Assembly (NCBI GenBank): GCA_003141715.1
Contig: PLNF01000143.1
Coordinates: 20,360 to 57,091 of the forward strand
Direction: 5' to 3'
From: Bacteroidales bacterium
GTDB taxonomy: Bacteria; Bacteroidota; Bacteroidia; Bacteroidales; VadinHA17
DNA length: 36,732 nt
The notes under the pieces are model-generated. The model saw only the letters and a list, made by a program, of their open reading frames with translations. It was not told the DNA's origin and searched no databases. Shown piece by piece: positions 23,470-32,423 of this stretch. The number at the start of each line of letters is the position of its first letter. Within the stretch, counting starts at the first letter, position 1. Made by a program: the position numbers and the translations under genes.

Positions 23470-25893
23470 CTACTCATATTTAAGCGACTGGGCCGGATTA
23501 ACTCTTGCTGCCCTCATAATGCGATAGCTGATAGTCATCACAGCAATACCAAGAGCAATTGTCAGACCGGCAATAAAACTGAAAACGCCAAGGTTAATTC
23601 TGTAATAAAAGTTCTCCAGCCATTTACCCGCTATATAATAAATTAAAGGCCAGGCAATCAGAGCCGAAATTGAAACAAGGATAATAATTTCCCTGGAAAT
23701 TACGATATAAATACCCGCGATTGAAGAGCCCATTGCTTTTCTGACTCCGATCTCTTTGGTACGTTGCTCAACTGTAAATGATGTCAGTCCGAAAAGACCA
23801 AGAGCTGCTATAAAGATTGCAAGTATTGAAAAGATCACTGCCATCTGGGCATTCTGTTTTTCCTGCTTGTACATCTGCTCAAAATCAGCATCAACAAAGT
23901 AGTACTGCAGAGGATTATTAGGTACAAAGTCCTTCCATTTATTTTCGATAGTACTGATGGTGCTTGAATAATTCTTACCTGATAACCTTACTGTCAGATA
24001 TCCCCACAAAACGTTATCTGCCTTGAAACGGAAAAGATATGGTTGAATCGGGTTTCGCAGAGATTCAAAATTGAAATTCCTGACAACTCCGATTATAGGT
24101 AAATAATCAAATTTCCCTGAATCTCGCGGCTGCATAAATCGAGTCTTAGCAAAGTCTGTAATTGAGAAATTCTTTATAGCGCTCTCATTTACAAGGCATG
24201 CCTGTTTATCTGTGGTAAATGATTCATTAAAGAACCTGCCCGATGCGAGTGTCATCTTATAAGTTTCCAGGTAATCATAATCGACCCAGTTAGTCTGCAT
24301 CAAAAAGTTCTCATCCTTTCTTCCTTCCATCCCATAACCATTATCATTGTTGTTCCTGCCAGGGACAGCTGTGGAACTTGCAATACTGACAACTCCCGGA
24401 ATTTCCTTGACAGCTTCTTTAAAGGACTTCACTTTTGCTCCCAGAGCATTCGCCCTGTTTATCACAATTAACTGCTCTTTATTGAATCCCACATCTTTAT
24501 TAAGCATATAATTTATCTGCCTGTACATTACCATAGTGCCAACAATCAGCAAAATCGAAATAGCGAATTGAAAAACTACAAGGATTCTCCTGAGCCGGCC
24601 GTTTTTCATACTGTTTTTAACATTGCCTTTAAGTACTTCATAAGGGTTAAAAGCGGACAGAAAGAATGCAGGATAGCTTCCGGCAAGGATACCTACAAGT
24701 ACTGAAAAAATAATCAGAACAGGGATTGCATACCATGAAGCAAATAGATTTAATGCAAGGTTTGTACCCAACAGATTATTAAAATAAGGGAGAGTTACTT
24801 TTATAAAAATTAAGGCAAAAATCAGTGAGATAAATGAGAGGATAAAGGATTCTGAAAGGAATTGTGTAACAAGCATACCTCTTGAGGAACCTCCAATCTT
24901 TTTTATTCCGACTTCCTTTGCTCTTCTTGAAGCCTGGGCAGTTGAAAGATTCATAAAGTTTATTGCTGCAATTAACACGATAAGAATGGCTATACTGCCG
25001 AATATCTTCAGGAATTTAGGATCGCTGGCTGCTTTAAACTGTTGCTGCGTAACTGAGGGATCGAGATGGGCATCTTTAAGATTCTGTAAATAAAACCTGT
25101 ATTTATTACCCTTAGCGGCAAAATCAGAAATCGATACGCCCATGAATCTCTGGAGTTCCGGCCCTACATATTTAATAATCATTCCAGGCAATTTAGCATC
25201 TACAGTCTTAAAGCTTGAATTTGGCTTTAACAGGAGATAGGTGCTATAGCTGTTGCTTAACCATGTCGGATTTTTTGATCCCGGGTTGGTCATGAATGAT
25301 GTCAATATATTTGCCTCAAAATGAGAGTTTCCCGGTACATCACCCATAACACCGGAAATTGTATAAAGCAGGGTATCTGACCCTATCTTAATTGTTTTGT
25401 CAATTGGATTTTCTATCCCGAATATCTTTTTTGCAGTTGATTCTGAAAGTACAGCCTTCCTGGGAGCATTCAGCAGATTTTTAGGATCGCCTTTAATTAC
25501 GGGTATCGAAAAGAAATTGAAAAACGAAGAATCTGCCTCCACAATATGGTCATCAGTAAAAGCCTGTTTATTATATTCAATAGTTGTTGGCCCCATTCCA
25601 TTCATTCTCAAAAAGTCTTCTACTTCAGGAACTTCCTTCAGCATTGTAGGACCAATAACTGCTGCAGAATAAGTCACAGTAACTTCCTGTCCACCGATCT
25701 TACCGTTAAGAATCATCCTGAAAATTCTATCCTTTTTAACATTATACCTGTCAAAACTTATTTCATTTAGTACAAAAAGTGTAATAAGAAGGCTGCACGC
25801 AATACCGATTGACAGACCCAGGATGTTAATAACAATGTATGCACGTTGTCTTTTGAAAGATCTTATACTGTGCTTGATAAGGTTGCTGAACAT
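23470..25893 (-). CDS. ABC transporter permease, FtsX/MacB type (intact duplicate)
   Basis: This 807-residue permease has the same two-module layout as its neighbours: N-terminal TM (QRAYIVINILGLSIGIACS), periplasmic MacB-like domain, three-TM FtsX block (STAQASRRAKEVGIKKIGG), second periplasmic domain, and final FtsX block (VEQRTKEIGVRKAMGSS ... NPAQSLKYE). It is very similar along its whole length to the interrupted gene at 20926-23346, so the two are tandem duplicates. It should use the ATPase at 14788 or one outside the window. It has its own leader of 126 bp, which holds a 14-bp palindrome, so it may be transcribed separately from the upstream permease. Confidence 0.93.
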   Translation of the reverse strand: MFSNLIKHSIRSFKRQRAYIVINILGLSIGIACSLLITLFVLNEISFDRYNVKKDRIFRMILNGKIGGQEVTVTYSAAVIGPTMLKEVPEVEDFLRMNGMGPTTIEYNKQAFTDDHIVEADSSFFNFFSIPVIKGDPKNLLNAPRKAVLSESTAKKIFGIENPIDKTIKIGSDTLLYTISGVMGDVPGNSHFEANILTSFMTNPGSKNPTWLSNSYSTYLLLKPNSSFKTVDAKLPGMIIKYVGPELQRFMGVSISDFAAKGNKYRFYLQNLKDAHLDPSVTQQQFKAASDPKFLKIFGSIAILIVLIAAINFMNLSTAQASRRAKEVGIKKIGGSSRGMLVTQFLSESFILSFISLIFALIFIKVTLPYFNNLLGTNLALNLFASWYAIPVLIIFSVLVGILAGSYPAFFLSAFNPYEVLKGNVKNSMKNGRLRRILVVFQFAISILLIVGTMVMYRQINYMLNKDVGFNKEQLIVINRANALGAKVKSFKEAVKEIPGVVSIASSTAVPGRNNNDNGYGMEGRKDENFLMQTNWVDYDYLETYKMTLASGRFFNESFTTDKQACLVNESAIKNFSITDFAKTRFMQPRDSGKFDYLPIIGVVRNFNFESLRNPIQPYLFRFKADNVLWGYLTVRLSGKNYSSTISTIENKWKDFVPNNPLQYYFVDADFEQMYKQEKQNAQMAVIFSILAIFIAALGLFGLTSFTVEQRTKEIGVRKAMGSSIAGIYIVISREIIILVSISALIAWPLIYYIAGKWLENFYYRINLGVFSFIAGLTIALGIAVMTISYRIMRAARVNPAQSLKYE

Positions 25894-25957
25894 AATAAAT
25901 TGAAATAAAGAGTTTAATAATAGGCTAATAATCTGATATAGAATCTTCCGCTTTCAT

Positions 25958-25971
25958 ATTATCCGGATAAT
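25958..25971. promoter_or_regulatory. Perfect 14-bp palindrome in the permease intergenic region
   Basis: ATTATCCGGATAAT is a perfect palindrome, 65-78 bp upstream of the permease start at 25893. It could be a dimeric operator or a short hairpin; a T-run follows only on the plus strand, where no gene needs termination. Its half-site ATTATC also occurs in the inverted repeat at 23399-23428. Confidence 0.45.
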
Positions 25972-26019
25972 CTTTTTGAAAAGACGAGCAAAAAACAAGT
26001 AAGTTGCAGCACAGGTCAT

Positions 26020-28395
26020 TTATTCTACTTTCAGGGCCTCTGCCGGATTAGTGCCGCTTGCTTTATATGCCTGAAAACTAACTGTTAACATGGCTATAAT
26101 AATAGCTCCCAATGCGATTATGATAAAGACCGGGATGCTTATCTCAATCCTGTATGCAAACTGTTTCAGAAGGTTCCCAACGATAATCCATCCGACAGGT
26201 ATTGCGATAACTATTGATATGAGAACTAATAGCAGAAACTCTTTTGCCAATGCATACATTATGGCAAAAGAACCTGCACCCATGACCTTTCTTATTCCGA
26301 CCTCATTTGTTCTGCGCTCTGCCGAGTAGGAAGATAAACCATATAGCCCGAGGCAAGCTATTATGAGTGCTAGTATGGTAAAGTATTTTAACAAACTTGT
26401 GATGCGTACCTGAGCTTTGAATAAATTATCATAATCCTGATCAATGAAGGTATAGGCCAGGGGATATTCCGGCACCACCTCCTTCCATGTTTTTTCAACT
26501 GCTTTTAGTGATTCAGGAATATTACCCGGTGTTAACCTGACCAGGATACAGCGCAGATAGCCGATCGGGGCAAGAGCAAATGCCATCGGTTCAATAGCCT
26601 GATCAGCACCTTTAAAGTGGAAATTTTTCAAAACCCCTACTATTATACCGTTAAGACCCATGAATCTGAAATTCTTACCAACAGGATCTCCAATTCCCAT
26701 CAATTTGACAACCTCTTCGTTTACCAGAAAATTACCTGTAGTATCTCTTGCCATATCACCCTGAAAATCTTTGGAGAAATCTCTTCCTGATATAAGCTTC
26801 ATATTCATAGTTTTCAGATAATCATAATCGATGCCGTTAGTCCCTATCAGCACCTGCTTTTCCGGATCCTTTCCATCCCAGCTGGCTCCGCCGGAGTTAC
26901 TTCCCATCATTGTCGGATTCCACATCGAGGCTGTAATACCCTGAATCAATGTCTCTTTTTCCAACTCCAGCTTAAGCGAGTAATACTTCGGCTTCATATT
27001 GTCGGGCATTGGAATGCATATGAGGTTTTCCTTATTGAAACCCAAATCTTTATTCTGAAGGAATTTCAGCTGGAGATACATGAATATTGCTGAAACCGCT
27101 ATCAGTATAGAGAGGGTAAATTGTATTACGACCATTACTTGTCTTAGCTTGCCGTTCCCCCTGGCAGACCCGGTTTCTCCCTTTAATACTGCCACAGGTT
27201 TAAATGAAGACAGATAAAATGCAGGGTATATTCCCGAGACTAAACCTGCGATGAGACCAACAAGTACAAAACTTATTACAAATCTCATCTGAAAAAGATC
27301 TGCCAGCTTAAAACTCTTTCCTGAAATATTATTGAATATGCCAAGGAATAATCCAATAAGTATGATTGAAAAAACCATAGCGATTGCTACAAGCAGAAGA
27401 GACTCAAGCATAAACTGCACTATCATTGACATCTGATCAGCTCCGGCTACTTTTTTTATTGCTATCTCCATCCCTCTTCCCGATGCTTTAGCAGTTGAAA
27501 GATTAATGAAGTTTATGCATGCTATGAGAAGAACAAAAATTGCAATCAGTGTAAAAATATAGACCACTATCACCGGACCATTACTTGTTTTAAAACCAAA
27601 TTGTCCATACAAATGAATATCCAGCAAAGGGAACAGAACATATTTAGTTGTTATCTGCGGACTGTTCTCAACAACAATATCGGTAAGTTTTTTATCTACT
27701 GCTTTAATGTCTGCACCTTTCTCAAGAGAAACAAAAGTAAAAATTGAATTATCGCCCCATGAATTATCAGTGGCTCCGATTTCCTTTAAGAAAGAATAAG
27801 GCAACAACGCTTCAAAAGTAAACATAGAATTTCCGGGAAGATCTTTCATGACCCCTGTTACCGTGAACTGGTATTTGTTTTCCAGTGTGATTGTTTTTCC
27901 AACAGGATTTGTATTTCCAAAATATTTTGTTGCCAGCTTTTTGGTAAGTACAACCGAATGGGGTGAATTCAATGCAGTTAAAGGGTCTCCCATAAGCATC
28001 GGGAATGTGAACATTTTCAAAATGGATGAATCGGCTCCGGCAATTGAGGACTCAAAGAATACCTTATCTTCCTGCCTGAATAAAAGCCGGGGAAGCCATG
28101 GATGGATACGAGTCTGTTCCTTAATTTCAGGAATTTTCGCCTTCCAGACGGGTCCGCTTGGGAACGGGGTAACGGTTACATGATAGCGTTCGCCGGAATA
28201 AAACTGATCCTCCTCAACACGGTAAATGTTTTCAGCATTGCTATTAAACTTTTCAAAACTGAATTCATCCTGAACCCATAAGAGTATTAATAATGAAGCA
28301 GCCAACCCTATGGCCAGACCTGTAACATTAATAAATGTGAAACCTTTGTGCCTGGAGATATTTCTGACAGCTATACGAAAGAAGTTTTTAATCAT
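26020..28395 (-). CDS. ABC transporter permease, FtsX/MacB type
   Basis: The permease frame extends to a GTG at 28449, but the ATG at 28395 (MIKNFFRIAVRNISRHKG) is the expected family start, giving 791 residues. The extra 18 codons would lie inside a strong hairpin. Layout: TM1 at the N-terminus (FTFINVTGLAIGLAASLLIL), periplasmic domain (KTITLENKYQFTVTGVMKDL), FtsX block (STAKASGRGMEIAIKKVAG), second periplasmic domain, and a final FtsX block (ERRTNEVGIRKVMGAG ... NPAEALKVE). It is the first of four permeases in the direction of transcription. It is clearly related to, but more distant than, the duplicated pair. Confidence 0.92.
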   Translation of the reverse strand: MIKNFFRIAVRNISRHKGFTFINVTGLAIGLAASLLILLWVQDEFSFEKFNSNAENIYRVEEDQFYSGERYHVTVTPFPSGPVWKAKIPEIKEQTRIHPWLPRLLFRQEDKVFFESSIAGADSSILKMFTFPMLMGDPLTALNSPHSVVLTKKLATKYFGNTNPVGKTITLENKYQFTVTGVMKDLPGNSMFTFEALLPYSFLKEIGATDNSWGDNSIFTFVSLEKGADIKAVDKKLTDIVVENSPQITTKYVLFPLLDIHLYGQFGFKTSNGPVIVVYIFTLIAIFVLLIACINFINLSTAKASGRGMEIAIKKVAGADQMSMIVQFMLESLLLVAIAMVFSIILIGLFLGIFNNISGKSFKLADLFQMRFVISFVLVGLIAGLVSGIYPAFYLSSFKPVAVLKGETGSARGNGKLRQVMVVIQFTLSILIAVSAIFMYLQLKFLQNKDLGFNKENLICIPMPDNMKPKYYSLKLELEKETLIQGITASMWNPTMMGSNSGGASWDGKDPEKQVLIGTNGIDYDYLKTMNMKLISGRDFSKDFQGDMARDTTGNFLVNEEVVKLMGIGDPVGKNFRFMGLNGIIVGVLKNFHFKGADQAIEPMAFALAPIGYLRCILVRLTPGNIPESLKAVEKTWKEVVPEYPLAYTFIDQDYDNLFKAQVRITSLLKYFTILALIIACLGLYGLSSYSAERRTNEVGIRKVMGAGSFAIMYALAKEFLLLVLISIVIAIPVGWIIVGNLLKQFAYRIEISIPVFIIIALGAIIIAMLTVSFQAYKASGTNPAEALKVE

Positions 28396-28399
28396 AGTT

Positions 28400-28451
28400 A
28401 AAAAAGTTATGTGCAACATAAAGACGAAATATGTCTTTATTTGTTGCACAT
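28400..28451 (-). terminator. Strong hairpin with T-run after the GH3 gene
   Basis: The plus strand reads ATGTGCAACATAAAGAC (28409-28425), a 7-base loop, then the reverse complement with a two-base bulge, ending GTTGCACAT at 28451. On the minus strand the hairpin is followed by six T (28405-28400). It starts 28 bp after the GH3 stop and ends 13 bp before the permease ATG, so it probably terminates GH3 transcripts. As it nearly touches the permease start, it could also control that gene's translation (inference). Confidence 0.75.
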
Positions 28452-28479
28452 CCCTTTTAAGCCAATTTCTACTGTTTTT

Positions 28480-30897
28480 TTATTTAACTGGTTTCAGTTC
28501 ATTTATTTTTTCTTTTGGCACTAATGAAACGGTTTCACTCTTAACTGTCAGATCTTTAGCAAGACTAAATGAAGCACTCTGTCTTATATCTTTCGAAGAT
28601 GCACCTATTTTTACTTCGTATTTCCCTGCCTCTGCAATCCATGATGAACTGTCAGGATCAAATGATGAAAGACGGCGGCTGTCAATCACAAATGTCAGTG
28701 TTTGCGATTCTCCGGGCTGGAGGAGCTTTGTCTTTGCAAAGCCTTTCAGTTCCAGCGCAGGTTTATCAAGTTTTACAGCCGGAGCAGTCAGGTAAAGTTC
28801 TGCTACCTCTTTCCCGGCTACAGTTCCACTGTTTTTTATATCAACAGTTACTGTAATATTACCTGTGAACTTTGGAGAACTAAGTTTGAAATTGGAATAC
28901 GTGAAATTTGTATAGGACAATCCAAATCCAAATTCATAAGCAGGTTTCACCTTAAACGTTTCGTAGTAGCGATATCCAACATAGATTCCATCCTCATACG
29001 TAACAACCGCAGGTTTGATTCTCATGAAAGAACTTAAAGGACCCTGGTCTGCTGACTGTTCTGCCGTCAACTCCTTCCCCGGAAAAGTCTTTGCTGATGG
29101 AACATCTTCATAGGTTACAGGGAATGTGGTTGCAATCTTACCTGAAGGATTAACTTTACCGCTGAGGATATCAGCAATCGAATTTCCCGTTTCCTGTCCG
29201 GCCTGCCATGTAAGCAGAATGGCATCAGGCAAATCGCTCCAGCTTGCTGTTTCAATAACACCGCTCACATTGAGTATAACGATCACTTTTTTATCCTTTG
29301 CTTTAAAAGCAGTTGAAACATTTTTAATGAGCTGCTGTTCCTGATCGCTAAGCTGGAAATCACCTTTTACATTTGTGCGGTCTCTTCCCTCTCCTGAATT
29401 CCTGCCGATAGTAATTATTGCAGCATCTGTTACATTTGCCATCCCTTTAATGATATCCATGTTAAGATTCAGTTCCTCAATCGGATTTGATCCCATCATA
29501 GCCATAAGTCCCCTAACCTGAGGACGGCCTGCCTTAGTAAGTTTAAGGTAGTTTTCGTATAGTGATCTGAGATCTTCATTTAGTTTGTAACCCGCATTCT
29601 GCAACCCGTCAATAAGTGAAACACTATAAGCTTCGTTTACTTTTCCGCTTCCCGTACCTCCGGTAATGATCTCATAAGAAGTATTGCCGAAGGCAGAAAT
29701 ATTTTTGATGCTGCTTTCAAATGGTAAAGAGTGATTGTCATTTTTCAACAATACCATACCTTCAGAAGAAGCCTGACGAGTTACTTCTGCATGTGCCTTA
29801 AGATCAGGCTTATTGGTATATTTATAGCCTTTGAACCGTGGACTTTGCAGCATGATATTCAGGATCTTCTCAACATTTCTGTCCAGGATTTTCACATCAA
29901 GCTTACCGTCCTGAACAGCCTTTACAATAGCTTTAATCTGATCGGGTGTCCCGGGCATAAGCATATCGTTCCCGGCAACCATCTGGGCTACAGGGTTCTT
30001 GCCACCAAACCAGTCAGTCATCACAAAACCTTTAAAACCCCAGTCAGTTCTCAATATATTTGTAAGCAGGTCAGAACTTTCAGAGGTATAGGTACCGTTG
30101 ATCAGGTTATATGAAGACATTACGGTCCATGGCTGACCTTCCTGGATTGCAATCCTGAATCCTTCAAGGTATATCTCCCGTAATGCACGTTCACTTATAA
30201 TTGTATTCAGCGAATTCCTGTTTGTCTCAGCATTATTGGCGGCAAAATGTTTTATTGAAGTCCCAACACCTTCAGATTCAATGCCTTTAACCATGGCTGC
30301 ACCAATCTTACCCGTAATATAAGGATCTTCAGAATAGTATTCGAAATTCCTTCCGCACAAAGGGTTACGATGAATATTCATTCCGGGGCCAAGTATTATA
30401 TCTGCTCCATATTCAAGCACTTCATTTCCCATTGCCTTACCGACTTTGTTTACCAGGTCGACATCCCATGTCGAAGCCAGTAGTGTACCAACAGGGAAAG
30501 CTGTACAATAATAGGTACTTTTATCATTTTCCCTGGTAGGGCTGATTCTTACTCCGGCAGGTCCGTCAGTAAGTACCATTGGAGTTATCCCAAGACGCGG
30601 GAGCGCAAACGACGTTCCTGCAGCTCCTTCAACCAGAACTTTGGCCTGACCAATAACAGGTCCTGAGGGCGGAATTGCAGGCGGATTTACCGGAGGTTTT
30701 GCATTAGCTGAAGGAGGAGGACCAAATGACATCCTCATCCCTGTCCCGACAACAAGACTGACTTTTTCTTCAAGGGTCATTGCACTAATAACCTTCTTTA
30801 CAGGATCTTTACCCAGTTTTGGAGCGTTCCCATTTTGAGAGCTCGCTGATATCACCAGTGAAACCAGGAGAACTGAAGCGATAAGAATTTTTTTCAT
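28480..30897 (-). CDS. GH3 beta-glucosidase-type glycosidase
   Basis: This 805-residue secreted enzyme has a Sec signal ending ISASSQ. A Pro/Gly-rich insertion (about 58-85) precedes the catalytic barrel (LTDGPAGVRIS, GPGMNIHRNPLCGRNFEYYSEDP, KHFAANNAETNR). The nucleophile is Asp295 in VMTDWFGG. The second domain carries the probable acid/base Glu503 in NSGEGRDR. A fibronectin-III-like C-terminal domain is present (VTVDIKNSGTVAGKEVAELY). Family activity is release of beta-linked glucose or xylose from oligosaccharides. It is a single gene between a hairpin terminator and a 272 bp AT-rich region with nothing else recognised. Length is normal. Confidence 0.93.
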   Translation of the reverse strand: MKKILIASVLLVSLVISASSQNGNAPKLGKDPVKKVISAMTLEEKVSLVVGTGMRMSFGPPPSANAKPPVNPPAIPPSGPVIGQAKVLVEGAAGTSFALPRLGITPMVLTDGPAGVRISPTRENDKSTYYCTAFPVGTLLASTWDVDLVNKVGKAMGNEVLEYGADIILGPGMNIHRNPLCGRNFEYYSEDPYITGKIGAAMVKGIESEGVGTSIKHFAANNAETNRNSLNTIISERALREIYLEGFRIAIQEGQPWTVMSSYNLINGTYTSESSDLLTNILRTDWGFKGFVMTDWFGGKNPVAQMVAGNDMLMPGTPDQIKAIVKAVQDGKLDVKILDRNVEKILNIMLQSPRFKGYKYTNKPDLKAHAEVTRQASSEGMVLLKNDNHSLPFESSIKNISAFGNTSYEIITGGTGSGKVNEAYSVSLIDGLQNAGYKLNEDLRSLYENYLKLTKAGRPQVRGLMAMMGSNPIEELNLNMDIIKGMANVTDAAIITIGRNSGEGRDRTNVKGDFQLSDQEQQLIKNVSTAFKAKDKKVIVILNVSGVIETASWSDLPDAILLTWQAGQETGNSIADILSGKVNPSGKIATTFPVTYEDVPSAKTFPGKELTAEQSADQGPLSSFMRIKPAVVTYEDGIYVGYRYYETFKVKPAYEFGFGLSYTNFTYSNFKLSSPKFTGNITVTVDIKNSGTVAGKEVAELYLTAPAVKLDKPALELKGFAKTKLLQPGESQTLTFVIDSRRLSSFDPDSSSWIAEAGKYEVKIGASSKDIRQSASFSLAKDLTVKSETVSLVPKEKINELKPVK

Positions 30898-31169
30898 ACC
30901 CGTTTATTTTATTTTATTAAATATAACTATTACACTAAATCAAAAGTTTCATATCGTAAAGGTAAACTAAACCAATGTTAAGAGTTGTTAAATTTTTTTC
31001 TAAAGTTTCCGATCCGCAAAATGCAAATGAATTCAGGAAGAACTTTTCAATTCCGGAATGAATTTAAGTCCCGATCTGAATCAATAAAAACTAAATAGAG
31101 GTACAGAGGAATTTTACCGACAGAAGGCGGTTTTTCAGATATGATCAAAAAGTTAATGGAGGGAATAAG

Positions 31170-32304
31170 CTATTTTTCAGAGTTTTTCCGGTAATACACT
31201 CTATTCATATTCCAGTCTTTCGCTATCAGAATGCCGTTATGATCAATAAAAAGGTTATTCAGATTATAATTGTTCCAATAAACATCAAAATTTTTAAGGT
31301 CAAACGATTTCAGTATACCAAATCCGGGTAGAAGGATATAATAAAAATTCCCCCATTTATTAAAAATGTTATCCATTTTTAATATATGTGTAGAATGATG
31401 AGCTCGAATCTTTGATTGAATATCCTTTCCTTTCAAAAGAGAAGCCTGTTTGAAATGAAGACTTGACACCAAGAGGAATATTAACTGAGAATCCTAATGA
31501 AGGCCCTAAAATGGACGAATATTTCCCCCCATCCGGGTTCCCCGGTTTCAGTGAAACATTTATACCTGCATCATATGTTACTGTGACCTTTTTAGAGGAG
31601 GAATCCCTGTCAGATGTTGGATCTGGATTTGTCTTCTTATTTTTAAAAAACTCGTAATAAATGCCTAATGTAAACTCTGAGGAACCGTGCCTGAAATTGG
31701 AATTCTCCAGGAATTGTTTTCGTCCGGCTAAATAACTTACATTAAAAGCAGCTTTAAATTTATCACTTAACGGATAAGAAATCCCAGAAGAAAATATATA
31801 TCCAAAATCTTGCCTCTTTGTATTACCAGATTCGGATGAATAGTAATAACTATTATAGTTCAGACTATGATCCTGCATAAATGAAAAAATCAATCCGGCC
31901 CTCATATTGAATTGTATGACGGAGGGTATTTGAACAGTAAAAAGAAGTGGAACACGAAGAAAGCTGAAATCCATCTTGTCATCTCCCTGGTAATAATAAG
32001 GTGCAATTATATCATTGAACTCTATCGGATAATATACCACTGGATAAGAAATGGATTTATGCTCATAATAAATAGTAGTAAAATTTATTCCGGTCTGAAT
32101 TCCAAGCGTATTGTTCAATGAATAGCCTAGATAAAAACCCTGAACAGGTCCTGGTTTAGATTCCCATTTTCCACCAAAATCCTGACCATGGATATCAGAA
32201 AAATTCACGCCACTGTATATACCTGTTGTGATTTTTTAAGAATAACTAACTGTCTGAGAGCTAATTATCAGTAGAAAGCAAATAAAAGCACTATATTTCA
32301 TCAT
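31170..32304 (-). pseudogene. Broken tandem outer-membrane beta-barrel (porin-like) gene
   Basis: Starting from ATG 32301 or 32304 there is a good signal peptide (MKYSAFICFLLIISSQTVSYS), but codon 22 is TAA (32236-32238). The same frame then continues with a beta-barrel of the PorT/OMP_b-brl type (TTGIYSGVNFSDIHGQDF ... FRHGSSEFTLGIYYEF) and the first strands of a second, similar barrel (DAGINVSLKPG ... GFSFERKGYS). It stops at TAA 31369-31371. The remaining 3' part is open only in another frame (to TAG 31170) with sequence unlike a barrel (DWNMNRVYYRKNSEK). At least a nonsense change and a frameshift or deletion are needed to explain this. Two shorter products could exist, but the first lacks a signal peptide. 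Confidence 0.7.
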
Positions 32305-32423
32305 CCAGATCAGGTTAGTAATCTATGATAGTATTTGTGCGATAATCATGCCGAAGTCATAAACAAAAATTAAAAAATTAAAATATTAAAAACCATGCAA
32401 GCTTGAATGTGCAAATCATTGCA

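Noticed and set aside
28396-28449. N-terminal extension of the first permease from a GTG start
   Set aside because: The 18 extra codons are formed by a hairpin; the family start MIKNFFRIAVRN at 28395 is the natural one.
28409-28451. CRISPR repeat or mobile-element inverted ends
   Set aside because: Only one inverted pair with a short loop and a T-run; no repeat array and no transposase nearby.
31170-31472. Independent 100-residue gene
   Set aside because: It overlaps the barrel frame, lacks a good start and recognisable domain, and its first part is the shadow of the barrel; treated as part of the broken gene.
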